From contig CABRZO010000120.1 in the NCBI GenBank assembly GCA_902475455.1, positions 1 through 7,628 on the forward strand: 7,628 nucleotides of DNA, written 5' to 3'. Within the stretch, counting starts at the first letter, position 1; each line of letters starts with the position of its first letter. Origin of the DNA: an uncultured Eubacteriales bacterium (GTDB taxonomy: Bacteria > Bacillota > Clostridia > Oscillospirales > Oscillospiraceae). Shown here piece after piece: positions 6,331 to 7,628 of the stretch. Below the pieces are notes generated by a model. It was not told where the DNA came from, did no database searches, and saw only the letters and a list, made by a program, of their open reading frames with translations. The translations under genes and the position numbers were made by a program.

Positions 6331-7204
6331 AATGTCGTTCTGAGAGAAACAGCCCAGCTAGGGTGAGCAGCACCCCCAGGATAGAGAGCCAGGTCACCGG
6401 CTCCTTCAGAATCAGCGCGGAGGCCACCACAGTGACCACCGGTGTCATGTAGATATAGGCCACAGTGCGGACGGTGCCCACCACCTGCACCGCAAAATTC
6501 CAGGCCACAAAGCAGAGCGCCGAGGCCCCCAGCCCCAGAAACAGCAGATTACCCAGATTCACCGGCTGGAACACCTGGGCCCAGTCGGGGTTGAAATCCA
6601 TGAAAAACAGGGCGGGCACCATAAACAGCAGCCCGTAGAGAAAAATGCGGCGGGTAGATTGAATGGTGGTGTGGCCGTAGGCGCTGATGTGGCGGGTTAC
6701 CACCGAATAGATTGCCCACATCAGCGCCGCCAGCAGGGCCAGCAGATCTCCCAGTGGGTTGATGGACATCCGGCTGGAGTTAAAGCTGATGAGGCAGATC
6801 CCCGCCATGGCCACTCCAAAGCCCACAAAAAAGCTGGAGGTGAGCCGACCTTCCTCACGGCTGACCAGCCGGGTGAGTATGGCGGTAAAGAAGGGGGCGG
6901 TGGAGATGATCAGGCTAACATTGGAGGCCATGGTGTAGGTGAGAGCCACATTTTCCAGCAAAAAGTAAAAGGTCACGCCGCTGGCCCCGGCAGCTGCGTA
7001 GGTCAGCTCTTGCCGCCAACTGGTGCCCCGCAGGGGCTTGGGCTGCAGTAGACAGAGGGCGATGAAACCCACCACAAACCGCAGGAACAGGATCTCAATG
7101 GGGGTGAGTCCCCGGAGTAACACTTTGGTGGAAATGAAAGTGGTGCCCCAGACCACAATGGAGGCGATGGCTGCCCCGTGGCCCAGGCTGGTCTTGGTTT
7201 GCAT
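6329..7204 (-). CDS. DMT superfamily (EamA) transporter
   Basis: A 291-residue inner-membrane protein of the drug/metabolite transporter superfamily, made of two EamA repeats and about ten predicted helices (roughly 11-30, 35-54, 68-87, 91-111, 125-142, 152-170, 187-203, 216-235, 243-265 and 271-288). Typical features are the opening WGTTFISTKVLL with ILFLRF in helix 2, a GVTFYFLLENVALTYT stretch in helices 3 and 4, SLIISTAPFFTAIL leading into helix 4, the second-repeat ALLAALMWAIYSV, and the closing YIYMTPVVTVV plus KEPVTWLSILG. Members export or import amino acids, nucleotides or other small molecules; the substrate is not predictable from sequence. The start is the only Met near the N-terminus. 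An AAAGGA lies 13 nt upstream (7218-7223), which is a long spacing. The stop codon (6329-6331 on the reverse strand) lies inside the T-run of the shared terminator. The gene upstream also encodes a small-molecule exporter subunit, on the same strand. Confidence 0.93.
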   Translation of the reverse strand: MQTKTSLGHGAAIASIVVWGTTFISTKVLLRGLTPIEILFLRFVVGFIALCLLQPKPLRGTSWRQELTYAAAGASGVTFYFLLENVALTYTMASNVSLIISTAPFFTAILTRLVSREEGRLTSSFFVGFGVAMAGICLISFNSSRMSINPLGDLLALLAALMWAIYSVVTRHISAYGHTTIQSTRRIFLYGLLFMVPALFFMDFNPDWAQVFQPVNLGNLLFLGLGASALCFVAWNFAVQVVGTVRTVAYIYMTPVVTVVASALILKEPVTWLSILGVLLTLAGLFLSERH

Positions 7205-7248
7205 GGTAGGTTGCCCGTCCTTTCCCTGGGGTCAGAATACCGAATTTA

Positions 7249-7277
7249 GCCGGGCTCCATCCTGGATGGAGTCCGGC
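7249..7277 (-). other. Inverted repeat between the exporter-subunit and DMT genes
   Basis: On the - strand GCCGGACTCCAT pairs with ATGGAGCCCGGC around a 5-nt loop, with one A-C mismatch; in + strand RNA the same position would be a G-U pair. It starts 7 nt past the stop of the upstream gene. The sequence after it on the - strand is TAAATTCGG, without a clear T-run, so it is at best a weak terminator or an RNA-stabilising 3' stem. I see no convincing -35/-10 pair for the DMT gene in the 80-nt gap. Confidence 0.4.
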
Positions 7278-7284
7278 AGCTTGG

Positions 7285-7628
7285 TCAGTGGGATTGGTTT
7301 TGATGTTTGGTCCGGAGCTGTTCTAAGGTTTGAATGATATAAGTGGCTACAATAGAGGTGATGACAATGCCGCAGGCAATTCCCATGGTCACGGCGATGG
7401 TATTCACACCGTGCTGCTGGAACTGTGCGGTTTCGTCGTTGAGCAGGGCCAGGGTGGTGTAGTAGAGGTAGCTGCCCGGCAGCAGGGGAATGATGCCCGG
7501 CACCAAAAAGATGGTGACAGGGGCTTTCATAATCCGGGCCATGACCTCGCTCCAGATATACACCGCCACGGCGGCCACAAAATTGCTTAAAAACAGGCTG
7601 GGGGAGAGGTGATACACCGCCAGATACA
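7285..7628 (-). CDS. Threonine/serine exporter family protein, YjjB/ThrE_2-type subunit (5' end outside window)
   Basis: The C-terminal 114 residues of a small membrane protein of the ThrE_2 (PF12821, YjjB-like) family. This is the small partner of YjjP/ThrE-like proteins in threonine/serine or dicarboxylate export. The family signature is clear: a helix rich in Ala and Val ending in SEVMARIMKAP, then FLVPGIIPLLPG and YLYYTTLALL, followed by a further hydrophobic helix (about AVTMGIACGIVITSIVATYI) and a short polar tail. The frame stays open to the window edge. The codon at 7615-7617 is GTG and might be taken as a start, but the family is about 130-150 residues long and the reading frame continues through it (codons for Tyr, Leu, Ala before it), so it is almost certainly internal. 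In related bacteria the large subunit gene usually lies next to this one; that partner would be to the right of the window. Substrate is not determinable here. Confidence 0.85.
   Translation of the reverse strand, partial: YLAVYHLSPSLFLSNFVAAVAVYIWSEVMARIMKAPVTIFLVPGIIPLLPGSYLYYTTLALLNDETAQFQQHGVNTIAVTMGIACGIVITSIVATYIIQTLEQLRTKHQNQSH

Noticed and set aside
7205..7248. Possible -10 boxes (TATTCT, TAAATT on the - strand) before the DMT gene
   Set aside because: Each matches only four of six positions and no -35 is found at a normal distance; not enough to call a promoter.
1..7628. CRISPR array, tRNA, insertion sequence, phage or defence genes
   Set aside because: No spaced direct repeats, cloverleaf, transposase, terminal inverted repeats or defence-family motifs were seen; the window is almost fully occupied by conserved chromosomal genes.

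Overview
The window is a G+C-rich, gene-dense stretch of chromosome from a spore-forming Firmicute. The most likely source is an Oscillospiraceae/Ruminococcaceae-type gut Clostridium (Flavonifractor/Intestinimonas/Oscillibacter-like). This rests on the G+C-rich codons, strong AGGAGG-type ribosome binding sites, a YunB-type sporulation protein, and a LigA with Gram-positive-style features. The genus is inferred from general familiarity and was not searched.

Region 1 (1-3536, + strand) is a tightly packed operon. It holds the 3' end of one M42-family metallo-aminopeptidase, two complete M42 paralogues, and a PLP-dependent protein of the methionine gamma-lyase-like (aluminium-resistance) family. 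The genes overlap by 7 nt, are separated by 6 nt, and overlap by 4 nt in turn, so translational coupling is likely. The expected role is final hydrolysis of peptides in the cytoplasm followed by amino-acid breakdown; the link between the two steps is an inference from gene order.

Region 2 (3537-6287, + strand) follows a 51-nt gap that holds an imperfect hairpin over the next ribosome binding site and a perfect match to the sporulation sigma-E -10 element. It carries yunB (sporulation membrane protein) and, 6 nt later, ligA (the NAD+-dependent replicative DNA ligase). ligA ends at a strong hairpin terminator that works in both orientations.

Region 3 (6329-7628, - strand) converges on ligA. 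It holds a ten-helix DMT/EamA-family transporter and, upstream of it, the C-terminal part of a YjjB/ThrE_2-type threonine/serine exporter subunit that runs off the right edge of the window.

No mobile element, phage gene, CRISPR array, tRNA or rRNA was seen, and every long stretch is explained by conserved gene families. I do not see an undescribed multi-gene system. The points most worth a second look are the yunB leader, the coupling of a sporulation gene to essential ligA, and the three neighbouring M42 paralogues with different active-site signatures.
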